DNA of 64,000 bases from Ferribacterium limneticum (GCF_020510565.1 NZ_CP075189.1:2960501-3024500); one strand, 5' to 3'; counted from the first letter of the stretch, positions 40,862 through 49,606 are shown. Notes: generated from the sequence alone by a model not told the origin. Numbers and translations are program-made.

Positions 40862-43800
40862 ATGAAAATCCGTCCCGATTCCCGCCACCGCTTCGCCCGC
40901 AACATCATTGCGGCCAGCTTGATGGCCTCAACCCTGCCGGCCTTTGCCGCTGGCGTCGTCATTTCACAGGTGTACGGCGGAGGCGGCAATAGCGGCGCGA
41001 CGCTGAAAAACGATTTCGTCGAACTCTTCAACGCTGGCGTCAGCCCGGTCAGCCTGGCCGGCTGGTCGGTACAGTACGGCTCGGCGACCGGCACTACCTG
41101 GCAGGTTTCTGCTCTTGCCAATGTAATGCTGCAACCCGGCCAATACTACCTGGTGCAGGAAGCTGTCGGCGCAGGCGGCACTGCCAGCCTGCCGACGCCT
41201 GATGCGATTGGCACAATCCCGATGTCAGCGACCAACGGCAAGGTCGCGCTGGTAAATTCGACCACGGCGCTGAGTGGCGCCAATCCCGTCGGCAGCGCCA
41301 GCGTCGTCGATCTGGTCGGCTTCGGCACGACGCCGAACGGCTACGAAACAGCCAATACCGGTGTTGCACTGAGCAACACCACGGCCGCCCTGCGCGCAGC
41401 AAACGGCTGTACCGACAGCAATAACAACAGCACCGACTTCACCACCGGCAGCCCGGCACCGCGCAACACCGCCACGAGCTTCAACGTCTGTGGTGGTGGC
41501 ACCCCGGCCAATGCCCCGATCATCACCGCCTGCCCGGCCAGCAGCCTGGCCGCCGGTGAAGTTGGCAGTGTCCTGCTCAGCGCCAGCGATACCGACAGCC
41601 GCGTCAATGCCGCCAGCCTGGCCGCCAACGCCCCGGCCGGCTTCACGCTCGGGACGCTGACCGCGGCCAACGCCGACGGCGAAGCAGCGACGGTCGCACT
41701 GAATGTCGCCAGCAGCGTCGCCGCCGGCAATTACGCCGTCGCCGTCAATTTCGCCAACGACGAGGCACAGACCGCCAGTTGCACGGTGAACGTCTTGATC
41801 AGCGGCACGACGCCGATCCACGCCATTCAGGGCAGCGGCGCAACCAGCCCGCTGGTTGGCCAGCAGGTCACGACGCAGGGCGTGGTCACCAAGGTGATGA
41901 ACAGCGGTTTCTTCATGCAGGACGAAACGCCGGACAGCGACCCGACCACCTCCGAAGGCATCTACGTCTATACCGGTAGCGCCCCTACCGTACAACTTGG
42001 CCAGCGCGTCCGCGTCGCCGCGACAGTAGCCGAATACGCCGTCGGCACCGGGGCCGAAGCCGTCGCCAACCCGCTCACCGAATTGACCAGCCCGGCGGTC
42101 AGCGTGCTCGCTTCCGGCATCAGCATCGCACCGACCACCATCGCCTTCCCGGAAGCCGTCGAAGGCGATCTTGAGCACTACGAAGGCATGCTGGTCCATA
42201 TCGAAGGCCCGCTCACCATCGGCCAGAACTATTTCCTTGGGCGCTACGGCCAACTGACGGTAGCCGCTGGCGGCCGCCTGGAAAAGCCGACCAACCGTTA
42301 CCCGGCGGGTAGCGCCGAAGCCCTGGCGATGGCCGACGACAATGCCCGCCGCCGTCTCCTGCTCGACGATGGCTCCAGCCTGCAGAACGTCAACCCGACG
42401 CCATATCTGGCAGCCGACAACACCGTTCGCGCCGGCGACAGCATCAACGGCCTGACCGGCGTCATCGACTACGGCCTGGCCACCAGCACCAGTTCCGGCC
42501 TCAGCGACTACCGTCTCCAGCCAACGGAAGCACCGGCCATCAGCCGGACCAATCCGCGGACGACCGGCCCGGAAGCCGTCGGCGGGAACATCAAGGTGGC
42601 CAGCTTCAACGTCCTCAACTATTTCACCACCTTCACCAACGGCCAGACGGCCGATGGTCAGAGCGGCCAGGGCTGTTCGCTGGGCGGCGCCTCTGCCGCT
42701 GCAAACTGCCGGGGTGCCAACAATGCCGCCGAGTTCACCCGCCAGCAGGCCAAAATCGTCAATGCCATCAAGGCGCTCAATGCCGACGTGGTCGGCCTGA
42801 TGGAAATCCAGAACAACGCTGCGGTCGCCGTCCAGAACCTGGTCGCCGCCCTCAATGCAGCCTACGGCAGCCAGGTGTACACCGCCGTCACCAACATCAA
42901 CGGCAGCATCGGCGACGATGCGATCCGCGTTGCGCTGATCTACAAGAGTGCTGCGGTCACCCCGGTTGGACAGGCCATTTCGGATACTGACCCGATCCAC
43001 AATCGGCCGCCTTTGCTGCAAACCTTCGCTGCGGCCAATGGCGAGAAGTTCAGCGTCGTGGTCAATCACTTCAAGTCGAAGGGCAGCTGCCCGACATCCG
43101 GCAATGATGCTGATCAGGGCGATGGCCAGGGTTGCTGGAACGATGTACGTACCCAGCAAGCACAAGCCTTGCGCAACACCGTGCAAAACCTTCAGGCGAG
43201 TAGCGGTGACAGCGACGTCATCGTCATCGGCGACCTCAATGCCTACGGCAAGGAAGACCCCATCCTCAACTTCACCAATGCCGGATACGTTGATCAGGTG
43301 GCCCGCTTCGACAGCTTCGGCTACTCCTACGTCTTCGATGGCGAAGCCGGTTACCTCGATCACGCCCTGGCCACCCCCAGCCTGAGCGCCCAGATCGCCG
43401 GTGCCAAACACTGGCGCATCAACGCCGACGAGCCGGCCATCATCGACTACAACACCGAGTTCAAGCAGCCGGCCTGCGCCACCTGCGGCCCAGACTACTA
43501 CAGCAACACGGTCTATCGCTCGTCCGACCATGACCCGGTGGTCATCGGCCTCAATCTGTTCAAGCAGATCGGCGGCACGACCGGCCGCGACAAGCTTGTC
43601 GGCACCCCCGGCGACGATGTGATTACCGGCGGCATCGGGGCCGATACGCTGACCGGCGGCGCCGGGGCCGACCAGTTCGTGTTCACCAGCCTGCGCGATG
43701 GCGTCGATACGATTACCGACTTCCAACCGGGCGTCGACCGTGTCGTGCTGACCCAGCTTCTGCAATCCCTCGGCATCAACATCGCCAATCCGATTGCCGG

Positions 43801-43945
43801 CGGCTACGTCACCTGCAAAACGGTTGGCGCCGACGCCATGATCGGCATTGATCCCGATGCCGCCGGCAGCGCTGTCAGCCGTAACCTCGTACTGTTGAAG
43901 AACCAGAGTTGCGCCGTTGCCATCCCCGGCAACTTCGGGTTTTGA
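40862..43945 (+). CDS. ExeM/NucH-type extracellular nuclease with RTX repeats
   Basis: A 1027-residue secreted DNase. It has a signal peptide (RNIIAASLMASTLPAFAAG), then a lamin-tail-like domain (VVISQVYGGGGNSGATLKND, residues about 30-160), a Cys-containing linker and an OB-fold part (GVVTKVMNSGFFMQDETPDS). The endonuclease/exonuclease/phosphatase domain (about 570-890) has IKVASFNVLNYFTT, VVGLMEIQNN, VIVIGDLNAYGKEDPI, YLDHALA and the catalytic SSDHDPVVIG. Near the C-terminus is a short RTX-type calcium region (GDDVITGGIGADTLTGGAGA, then DQFVFTS). The Sec-type signal peptide points to T2SS export rather than type I. With the 5'-nucleotidase it forms a DNA-to-phosphate route. Confidence 0.95.
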   Translation: MKIRPDSRHRFARNIIAASLMASTLPAFAAGVVISQVYGGGGNSGATLKNDFVELFNAGVSPVSLAGWSVQYGSATGTTWQVSALANVMLQPGQYYLVQEAVGAGGTASLPTPDAIGTIPMSATNGKVALVNSTTALSGANPVGSASVVDLVGFGTTPNGYETANTGVALSNTTAALRAANGCTDSNNNSTDFTTGSPAPRNTATSFNVCGGGTPANAPIITACPASSLAAGEVGSVLLSASDTDSRVNAASLAANAPAGFTLGTLTAANADGEAATVALNVASSVAAGNYAVAVNFANDEAQTASCTVNVLISGTTPIHAIQGSGATSPLVGQQVTTQGVVTKVMNSGFFMQDETPDSDPTTSEGIYVYTGSAPTVQLGQRVRVAATVAEYAVGTGAEAVANPLTELTSPAVSVLASGISIAPTTIAFPEAVEGDLEHYEGMLVHIEGPLTIGQNYFLGRYGQLTVAAGGRLEKPTNRYPAGSAEALAMADDNARRRLLLDDGSSLQNVNPTPYLAADNTVRAGDSINGLTGVIDYGLATSTSSGLSDYRLQPTEAPAISRTNPRTTGPEAVGGNIKVASFNVLNYFTTFTNGQTADGQSGQGCSLGGASAAANCRGANNAAEFTRQQAKIVNAIKALNADVVGLMEIQNNAAVAVQNLVAALNAAYGSQVYTAVTNINGSIGDDAIRVALIYKSAAVTPVGQAISDTDPIHNRPPLLQTFAAANGEKFSVVVNHFKSKGSCPTSGNDADQGDGQGCWNDVRTQQAQALRNTVQNLQASSGDSDVIVIGDLNAYGKEDPILNFTNAGYVDQVARFDSFGYSYVFDGEAGYLDHALATPSLSAQIAGAKHWRINADEPAIIDYNTEFKQPACATCGPDYYSNTVYRSSDHDPVVIGLNLFKQIGGTTGRDKLVGTPGDDVITGGIGADTLTGGAGADQFVFTSLRDGVDTITDFQPGVDRVVLTQLLQSLGINIANPIAGGYVTCKTVGADAMIGIDPDAAGSAVSRNLVLLKNQSCAVAIPGNFGF

Positions 43946-44313
43946 GCATCGACGAACGCCTGTTTCCTTTTTGGGAAATGCTCGATTGATCGGCTAGGCA
44001 TGCGCTAGCCATGTCAGCTCCGGGCATACCAAGGAGCTGACCACTCAGGCCCTGTCTGCCCGCCCCTCGATAAAACAAAATTTTGTCGAGGGGGCGGGCA
44101 CAGCTTTGCTTTCTCTCGGGCATGCCCGATGAATCGATCCTTCGGCTTGTGAGCATGGCCGCCCTGGTACCGTTCGCTGGCGCACATCGACGACGCGTGC
44201 ATGGGCTACACTAAGGCTGGCTGCCGGATGTTCCGGCACAAGCGTGTGCCTGCACACGGGAAACCGGCCGTAAAGTGGCTATGTCTTGAATCTCCAACCG
44301 AGCGCCCAGACCC
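43946..44313. ncRNA. Structured non-coding spacer with six inverted repeats
   Basis: No convincing coding frame is present. Within 43992-44258 there are six successive inverted repeats: GGCTAG/CTAGCC (43992-44010), TCAGCTCC/GGAGCTGA (44014-44040), a long stem GCCCGCCCCTCGA / TCGAGGGGGCGGGC (44058-44099), TCGGGCATGCCCGA (44116-44129), TGCCGG/CCGGCA (44222-44238) and CGTGTG/CACACG (44243-44258). None has a T-run, so they are not simple terminators. An RNA, a palindromic repeat cluster or a decayed mobile element are the options; strand is unknown. Confidence 0.4.
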
Positions 44314-45045
44314 ATGATCGAACCGCTATTACTCGCCGCTGCCCGTATCTCGACTTTCAATGAAAAGATCTTGCTGACCAACGCCAGCGGGTTTTTCTTC
44401 GAGCGCGACGGGCGCCTGTTTCTGGTGACCAGCCACCACGTGGTGTTCGACAAGAAAAGCAAGCATTTCCCGACCCGGATCGAGATCGAGTTGCACACCA
44501 ATGCGGCGAATATCGCCGAATCGACAGGCTTTTCGATTCCGCTCTACCGCGATGGCAAGAGCCTCTGGCGCCAGGGACTGGACGCCGCCGGGGAAATCGA
44601 CGTGGCGGTCATCGAGATCAACCGCAAGGCCCTGCCCAAGACGGCTGTCTATCGTGCCTTCAGTCCGCAGCACCTGTTAACCAGTCTCGATCATGTCGAA
44701 GTCGGCTCATCATTGCTCATCGTCGGCTTCCCGCTCGGCTTTCATGACGCCCTGCACCATACGCCGGTGGTCCGCCATGCCATCATCGCCTCGTCATTCG
44801 GCCTGCGCTTTCAGGGGGAAGGTTTCTTTCTGACCGATGCGCGCACCCATCGCGGCAGCAGTGGCGCACCTGTCGTCATGCGCATTGCCAAGACCAAGCC
44901 GGCCCACGGCGATCTGCCATGGATGCTGCTCGGCATTCATTCTTCCCGCTTCGATGTCGGCAATCGCGACCTGATCGAGGACGAGGCATTGGGTCTGAAC
45001 GGGGCCTGGTACGCCGACATCCTGCTCAAACTGACCGAGCGGTAA
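44314..45045 (+). CDS. Trypsin-like serine peptidase
   Basis: A 243-residue protein of the trypsin-like (Trypsin_2) fold. The catalytic triad is visible as His in FLVTSHHVVFDKKS, Asp in GEIDVAVIEINRKA and Ser in THRGSSGAPVVM. No signal peptide or PDZ domain is seen, so it may be cytoplasmic, unlike the DegP/HtrA type. It is preceded by the structured spacer and followed by a short region before the FMN reductase gene. Its substrate is unknown. Confidence 0.87.
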   Translation: MIEPLLLAAARISTFNEKILLTNASGFFFERDGRLFLVTSHHVVFDKKSKHFPTRIEIELHTNAANIAESTGFSIPLYRDGKSLWRQGLDAAGEIDVAVIEINRKALPKTAVYRAFSPQHLLTSLDHVEVGSSLLIVGFPLGFHDALHHTPVVRHAIIASSFGLRFQGEGFFLTDARTHRGSSGAPVVMRIAKTKPAHGDLPWMLLGIHSSRFDVGNRDLIEDEALGLNGAWYADILLKLTER

Positions 45046-45325
45046 TCAGGGTTTCAGGTCTTCGGACCTGCCATGACTTTCTTCCTGACAGCGCAGACAC
45101 AAGATCAACGTGACGGTCACCGGGAGGCCTTCCACGGTCAACCGGAAAAAAGCCTCGATTCCGAAAACCGTGGCCGGCGCTTTGATCGGGAAGTTGTCGA
45201 ACCCGACCAGGCCATGCCGGGAACGCGTCGCCAAGATCGTCCAAGATGAATGCCCGGTATCAAAACTATTGAACGCTCCGATCACCCTGTCCGTCAAACT
45301 CGAAACCGCCTCAAGGAGAAATAAC
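45046..45325. other. 280-bp spacer with repeat copy and possible decayed frame
   Basis: It holds repeat copy 5. The minus strand has an open stretch reading LVGFDNFPIKAPATVF and later LCLRCQEES, a CxxC hint of a zinc ribbon. There is no start signal and the frame runs into the FMN reductase gene on the other strand. It may be a gene remnant, but the evidence is weak. Confidence 0.3.
45132..45147 (-). repeat. Dispersed repeat, copy 5
   Basis: Exact core CCACGGTCAACCGGAA followed by AAAAAGCC, so the GGCC part of the tail is diverged. Together with copy 6, in the same orientation, it flanks the FMN reductase gene. Confidence 0.85.
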
Positions 45326-45889
45326 ATGAGCGAGCTGAAAATTCTGGGCATCGTGGGCAGTCTGCGCAAAGACTCGTACAACGCTTTCGCCCTGAAAGCC
45401 GCGCAGGAACTGCTGCCCGAAGGCGTATCACTGGAAACAGTGAGCCTCCTGGGCATTCCGGTGTTCAATCAGGATGACGAAACGGCACCGCCGGCCGCCG
45501 TGCTTGAATTCAAGCAAAAGATCATGGCGGCGGATGCAATCCTGTTTGCCACACCGGAATACAACTACTCGCTACCGGGCGGCTTGAAAAATGCCCTCGA
45601 CTGGGGATCCAGACCCTACGGCCAAAGCGCCTGGCAGGGCAAGGCAGCGGCCATCATGGGCGTTTCCATCGGCAACTTCGGCACCGCCCGCGCCCAATAC
45701 GATCTCCGGAAAATCCTGGTCGCCCTCGACATGCCGGTCGTCGTTCAACCCGAAGTGATGATCGGCAACGCGGCTGAACGATTCGACCAGAACGGCGTCC
45801 TGACCGACGAGCGAAGCCGCAATCTCATCAAGAAACTGTTGAACACGCTGGTGCAGCTGGAAAAATCGGTTCGCCGGACAACTGGGTGA
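45326..45889 (+). CDS. NADPH-dependent FMN reductase (flavodoxin-like)
   Basis: A 187-residue flavoprotein of the NADPH-dependent FMN reductase/azoreductase family. It has the FMN phosphate loop GIVGSLRKDSYNAFALKAAQ, the motif FATPEYNYSLPGGLKNALDW, and MGVSIGNFGTARAQYDLRK. It reduces flavins, quinones or similar compounds; the natural substrate is not evident. The ATG has AAGGAG eight bases upstream. It stands alone between two same-orientation repeat copies, suggesting a cassette-like unit. Confidence 0.93.
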   Translation: MSELKILGIVGSLRKDSYNAFALKAAQELLPEGVSLETVSLLGIPVFNQDDETAPPAAVLEFKQKIMAADAILFATPEYNYSLPGGLKNALDWGSRPYGQSAWQGKAAAIMGVSIGNFGTARAQYDLRKILVALDMPVVVQPEVMIGNAAERFDQNGVLTDERSRNLIKKLLNTLVQLEKSVRRTTG

Positions 45890-45951
45890 CGGCAGGCTAA
45901 TCCGACAAACCGCGACCGTCGGACACCGGGCGCAGCAAGTCTCTATGTTTC

Positions 45952-45981
45952 CCACGGTCAACCGGAAAAAAGAGCCAAAAC
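45952..45981 (-). repeat. Dispersed repeat, copy 6
   Basis: Exact core CCACGGTCAACCGGAA, then AAAAAGAGCCAAAACT, a diverged form of the TTTTGGCC tail. It lies 62 bases after the FMN reductase stop. Confidence 0.87.
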
Positions 45982-46178
45982 TGAAATACGGGGGTGGAGC
46001 CTTGATGCCTGGTGGCAGCCAAAACAGCTACAGAAGTCACTCAAATCGATAACCCTCGGCCACATACCGCTTCCAGCCACCACCTGCCCAGACATAAATC
46101 CAAGACCTGGCAGGAGGATGTCTCCATAAAGAGTCCCTGATTTGGGTTAGCAGTTGCGTAAATACTTGGCTTAAATGC

Positions 46179-46224
46179 AAAAAGCCCAATTTCGCAATCT
46201 ATAGATCAGATTTGGAAATTGGGC
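46179..46224 (-). terminator. Terminator of the tRNA-Ser gene
   Basis: A 10-bp stem GCCCAATTTC/GAAATTGGGC with a 21-base loop, followed on the minus strand by five T. It lies just past the 3' end of tRNA-Ser. Confidence 0.75.
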
Positions 46225-46236
46225 CTTGCTGAATAC

Positions 46237-46327
46237 TGGCGGAGGAGGCGGGATTCGAACCCGCGGTAGGGGATTACCCTACACACGCTTTCCAGGCGTG
46301 CGACTTAAACCACTCATCCACCCCTCC
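46237..46327 (-). tRNA. tRNA-Ser (anticodon GGA)
   Basis: 91 bases including an encoded CCA. The acceptor stem GGAGGGG pairs with CTCCTCC, the anticodon stem-loop is CACGC-CTGGAAA-GCGTG, and the long variable arm (TAGGGTAATCCCCTA) and GGTTCGAATCC T-arm are typical of serine tRNA. The promoter is at 46339-46366 and a terminator follows. It reads UCC/UCU codons. Confidence 0.97.
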
Positions 46328-46338
46328 GGAAGCCGCGC

Positions 46339-46366
46339 ATTGTAGCAGAAGAGGCCGCTTGGTCAA
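46339..46366 (-). promoter_or_regulatory. Sigma-70 promoter of tRNA-Ser
   Basis: On the minus strand TTGACC, 16 bases, TACAAT, then 11 bases to the tRNA. It overlaps the 3' end of the small membrane protein gene. Confidence 0.8.
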
Positions 46367-46632
46367 ACAAACTTTCGGACAAAAGCGAGTCCCAGCCAGA
46401 GTATCAGGACAATTGCAAAGGTTAAGCCGCCGATGAGAAGACCACTTGCCGAACGTGGCAGGGCGGCTGCCACAATCCGGCGAGGTGCACGGGTAATCAG
46501 GGAAAAAAGTTGGTAGACGCGGTTGCTCGCTCTCTTCCGCCCCGCAATCAAGTACATCATCCCTTGGCCGAGAAGGCACAGGCCCAGCATTTCGATAATC
46601 GCCCGCAGAGCGCTGATCAGGAAAAGACTCAC
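46363..46632 (-). CDS. Small membrane protein downstream of symporter genes
   Basis: An 89-residue protein with two predicted membrane helices (MSLFLISALRAIIEMLGLCL and LLIGGLTFAIVLILWLGLAF) and a basic loop between them (GRKRASNRVYQLFSLITRAP). The start is a GTG. It is the third gene after the symporter and DUF4212 genes, nine bases apart, so it is probably co-transcribed. I do not recognise a named family. Confidence 0.75.
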   Translation of the reverse strand: MSLFLISALRAIIEMLGLCLLGQGMMYLIAGRKRASNRVYQLFSLITRAPRRIVAAALPRSASGLLIGGLTFAIVLILWLGLAFVRKFV

Positions 46633-46641
46633 CGCTACGGC

Positions 46642-46893
46642 TCACTCGTTCTCGACACCGAATTCCGCATCGAGTTTTTTCATCTGCCGGTTGTACCACC
46701 AGATGATCAACAGGTAGAGGACCAGGGCGCCTTGAGCGGCCATGTAAAAACCAAGCGGAAAGCCGAGGATGACAACCTCGTTGATGCCTCGGGCGAACCA
46801 GGTCAAGCCAAAGGTTATGAATAGCCAGAGGCAAATGAGGGTGAAGGTCAGGCGCCGCGTTTTACGCCAGTGAAGTTCGGCTTTCAGGATCAC
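46642..46893 (-). CDS. DUF4212 small subunit of sodium/solute symporter
   Basis: An 83-residue membrane protein of the DUF4212 family (putative solute:sodium symporter small subunit). It has two membrane helices, LTFTLICLWLFITFGLTWFA and VVILGFPLGFYMAAQGALVL, and the family phrase WWYNRQMKKLDAEFGV. The GTG start overlaps the stop of the large symporter gene (GTGA), giving translational coupling and a fixed ratio of the two subunits. The pair is thought to import a small carboxylate such as acetate. Confidence 0.9.
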   Translation of the reverse strand: MILKAELHWRKTRRLTFTLICLWLFITFGLTWFARGINEVVILGFPLGFYMAAQGALVLYLLIIWWYNRQMKKLDAEFGVENE

Positions 46894-48926
46894 GGCCCAT
46901 CTCCGTTCCGGAAACGGATGGTGTTGAGGAAACTGGCGGCCCGAGGGTCCTGTTTGGTAACCAGGCTGACCACGATGATCGTCATGAAACCGGCCGCGAC
47001 ACCAAACAGGCCGCTGGAAGTCGATTGAATATGAAACCACGGCTCCATGCCAAAACCACTGATCCCAAGGATGGGGATGCTGTCGAATTCGACGCGAATG
47101 ATGTAATAGATCGACAGCAGAATGCCAACGACCATGCCGGCCAGCGCGCCGGCCCGGGTCGCCCTTTCCCAGAAAATGCCGAGAACCAGCGCCGGAAAGA
47201 AGGCCGAACCGGCAATGGAAAAGGCCCAGGAAACCATGGACAGGATTGTTCCTGGTTTTTGGGCGGCGACCGTGGCGGCAAGAATGGCGACGACCAGCAG
47301 CATCGATTTCGAGATGACCAGCCGGAATTGTGTCGACGCATCGGGACGGAAAATCCGGTAATAAACGTCGTGCGACAGTGAGCTGGTAATGGTCAGCAGC
47401 AGGCCGTCAGCGGTGGACAGGGCAGCGGCCAGACCGCCGGCCGCGACCAGGCCGGAAACCACGTAGGGCATGCCGGCGATTTCCGGGGTGGCGAGCACGA
47501 TGACGTCCGGATTAAGCGATAGTTCAGCCAGTTGCAGGATACCGTCGGCGTTGATGTCCTCGATGCTCACCAGCCCGATCTTGGCCCAGGCGGCCACCCA
47601 GCCGGGCAATTTGGTGATGGGTATTTCGGCCAGGTGGGACAGCACCTCGTACTTGGCGAAGACCGCGTAGGCTGGTGCGGTGATGTAAAGCAAGAGGATG
47701 AACAACAGCGACCAGAACACCGATTCGCGCGCCTGACGAACGGTGGGCGTCGTGTAGTAGCGGGTCAGCACGTGCGGCAAGGCGGCTGTTCCGACAGTCA
47801 GGCAGAAGATCAGCGCGAGAAAATTGACGCGCATGATGTTCTGCTCCTCGACCGTCTCGCCGGGAAAGGCCTCGGCGTGATGAATCGGCGTTTTGCTACG
47901 GTCAACCGCCGAAAACATGGCATTTTCCCAACGGACCCTCGCCTGTTCAGGATCGCGCGGCAAGTCCCGATACTGCCTTTCCAGCGCGACAATATCCCGC
48001 ATCTGGGCGTCGCTGGCCTTGAGCTGGTTGATCTGCGTCGATAGCTGTTCGCGTTCGAAATTCAGTGACTGCGGCAACTGCATGATCTTCTGTGCATAGA
48101 GGTCGGCGCGCTCGCGATATAGCTCGCGGACTTCCACCTCTACCGGGCTCTGGAACAAGCGATTTTCCAGTTTGGTGACTTGCTGAAGTACCTGGCCGTA
48201 GACCAGTTGCGGCACCGGATTGCCAGTGACGTTGTAGGACAGGATGGCGACCGGCGTCACATAGGCAATGATCAGGATCAGGTACTGGGCAACCTGCGTC
48301 CACGTTACCGCCCGCATGCCACCCAGAAACGAACAAACGAGGATGCCGGCCAGACCGACAAAGACGCCAATCTCGAATTGCAGGCTGACGAAGCGGCTGG
48401 TAATGACGCCGACGCCATAAATCTGCGCTACCACGTACACGAAGGAGGCAAGGATGGCGGCCGCGACGGCGACCAGGCGAATCGCGTTGCCACCATAGCG
48501 GGCACCGAGAAAATCGGGAATGGTGTATTGACCGAAGCGTCGGAGATACGGCGCGAGCAGCAGCGCGACCAGCACGAAGCCGCCAGTCCAGCCGATGACA
48601 TAGGCCAGCCCCTGGAATCCCGAGAGGTAAAGCGTACCGGCCAGACCAATGAAAGACGCGGCGCTCATCCAGTCGGCACCGGTCGCCATACCGTTGAAGA
48701 AAGCCGGCACGCGCCGCCCGGCGACGTAATACTCCGAGACATCGGAGGTCCGGCAGGCAATGCCGATCAGCGCGTACATCGAAATGGTGAAACACAGGAA
48801 GGCATAGCCGATCCAGCGCGGCGGCATGCCGTGTTGCTCAAGAACCGCCAGCGCCCCGATGAACGACAGGAAGCCGCCGGTGTAATACAGGTAATAGCGC
48901 TGCAGTCTGGTCAGTGAAGCAAACAT
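46890..48926 (-). CDS. Sodium/solute symporter, VC_2705/ActP-like
   Basis: A 678-residue member of the sodium:solute symporter (SSS) family, of the type that pairs with DUF4212 and is related to acetate permease ActP. Typical SSS motifs are VAGRRVPAFFNGMATGADWM, FLGARYGGNAIRLVAVAAAI and AAGGLAAALSTADGLLLTIT. Between helices there is a long hydrophilic insert of about 120 residues (around LENRLFQSPVEVEVRELYRE) that classic ActP lacks. It contains AVDRSKT, encoded by a part-copy of the dispersed repeat. The ATG giving MFASL was chosen because upstream residues look non-native. The acetate sensor and acs genes nearby support acetate as the substrate. Confidence 0.93.
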   Translation of the reverse strand: MFASLTRLQRYYLYYTGGFLSFIGALAVLEQHGMPPRWIGYAFLCFTISMYALIGIACRTSDVSEYYVAGRRVPAFFNGMATGADWMSAASFIGLAGTLYLSGFQGLAYVIGWTGGFVLVALLLAPYLRRFGQYTIPDFLGARYGGNAIRLVAVAAAILASFVYVVAQIYGVGVITSRFVSLQFEIGVFVGLAGILVCSFLGGMRAVTWTQVAQYLILIIAYVTPVAILSYNVTGNPVPQLVYGQVLQQVTKLENRLFQSPVEVEVRELYRERADLYAQKIMQLPQSLNFEREQLSTQINQLKASDAQMRDIVALERQYRDLPRDPEQARVRWENAMFSAVDRSKTPIHHAEAFPGETVEEQNIMRVNFLALIFCLTVGTAALPHVLTRYYTTPTVRQARESVFWSLLFILLLYITAPAYAVFAKYEVLSHLAEIPITKLPGWVAAWAKIGLVSIEDINADGILQLAELSLNPDVIVLATPEIAGMPYVVSGLVAAGGLAAALSTADGLLLTITSSLSHDVYYRIFRPDASTQFRLVISKSMLLVVAILAATVAAQKPGTILSMVSWAFSIAGSAFFPALVLGIFWERATRAGALAGMVVGILLSIYYIIRVEFDSIPILGISGFGMEPWFHIQSTSSGLFGVAAGFMTIIVVSLVTKQDPRAASFLNTIRFRNGDGP
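47893..47908 (-). repeat. Dispersed repeat, partial copy inside symporter gene
   Basis: TTGCTACGGTCAACCG is an exact 16-base match (reverse complement) to the copy in the STAC kinase gene (56891-56906), including the variant GTAGCAA end. It encodes AVDRSK in the hydrophilic insert. Confidence 0.6.
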
Positions 48927-48934
48927 CCGGGATT

Positions 48935-49606
48935 CTAGTGAGTGCGCCGCAGGAAGCTGCTCGCCCGCGATTCGTCGATGAGGTGAGTCGCCGTATCGAT
49001 CTGCTTGCCGACAGCGCGCACCGTCATCATCTGGAAGATGCGGGCGAGCAGCAGCGTGTTGGCCATCGCATCGCGCCGGCCAGTCCCTGCATCGAGACCG
49101 AAGACATCGATCCAGTGGTCGAGCGGCATGACCGAGTCGCCCTTGTCCTCGAACATCGACGGCAACAGCCAGGCCAGATCGACCCACTGCGGCTGAAAGT
49201 CGACGCCCAGCCGCTCCTTGAAGGCGCGTTGCAGGAAGCCGCCGACGTAGGGGATGTGATAAGTAACCAGCGGCGCCTTGGCGACAAACAGCAAAAATGC
49301 CGTTAATTCCCGGTCGACCGTGGAACCCTCACCGTCCAGCGTCGAAAAATCCAGGTAGAAGGTGTCATCCGGCTGGATCGCTCCCTTCCACACTGAACTC
49401 GCCGCGATGCTTAGCAACTGGTCGCTTTCGGGATTCGAACCGCTGCTGACGATGTCGACCACGACGTAGCGGGTGTGGAAGTGCAGATCGTCGAGCGGCG
49501 GCGCCTTGCTGGCGCGCCAGACTTCAAGCGAAGCCCGCACATCATCCGGCAGATTGGCCGGCGCGCCGCCCCGGAACAGGAATTTCTTGAGGCTGAGCAT
49601 GGTCAT
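48935..49606 (-). CDS. Degenerate DnaQ-like exonuclease domain protein
   Basis: A 223-residue protein with the fold pattern of DEDD 3'-5' exonucleases. The first acidic motif reads YVVVDIVSSGSNPESDQLLS, where DxE has become DxV. The second reads LVTYHIPYVGGFLQRAF, where the Asp after HNxxF is replaced by Val. The third region, RRDAMANTLLLARIFQ, keeps an Asp. With two metal ligands missing it is probably inactive and may act as a regulator or binding partner. It overlaps the upstream DUF294 gene (ATGA). Such proteins commonly sit next to DUF294 genes and DUF4212 symporters. Confidence 0.83.
   Translation of the reverse strand: MTMLSLKKFLFRGGAPANLPDDVRASLEVWRASKAPPLDDLHFHTRYVVVDIVSSGSNPESDQLLSIAASSVWKGAIQPDDTFYLDFSTLDGEGSTVDRELTAFLLFVAKAPLVTYHIPYVGGFLQRAFKERLGVDFQPQWVDLAWLLPSMFEDKGDSVMPLDHWIDVFGLDAGTGRRDAMANTLLLARIFQMMTVRAVGKQIDTATHLIDESRASSFLRRTH
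49297..49322 (+). repeat. Possible degenerate repeat copy in exonuclease-like gene
   Basis: GTTAATTCCCGGTCGACCGTGG resembles GTTATTTCCGGTTGACCGTGG of copy 7, with one insertion and two changes. It lies in coding sequence for STVDRELTAF, so chance or convergence cannot be excluded. Confidence 0.35.

Larger units (their letters stand above)
45890..46236. other. 347-bp spacer
   Basis: It contains repeat copy 6 near its start and the tRNA terminator at its end. Between them (about 45985-46175) I see no gene, promoter or repeat worth calling. Confidence 0.6.

Noticed and set aside
41225..43765. 846-codon open frame on the minus strand opposite the nuclease gene
   Set aside because: It has the low-complexity Gly/Ala/Asp/Arg composition of an antisense frame in GC-rich DNA; the plus-strand gene has clear catalytic motifs.
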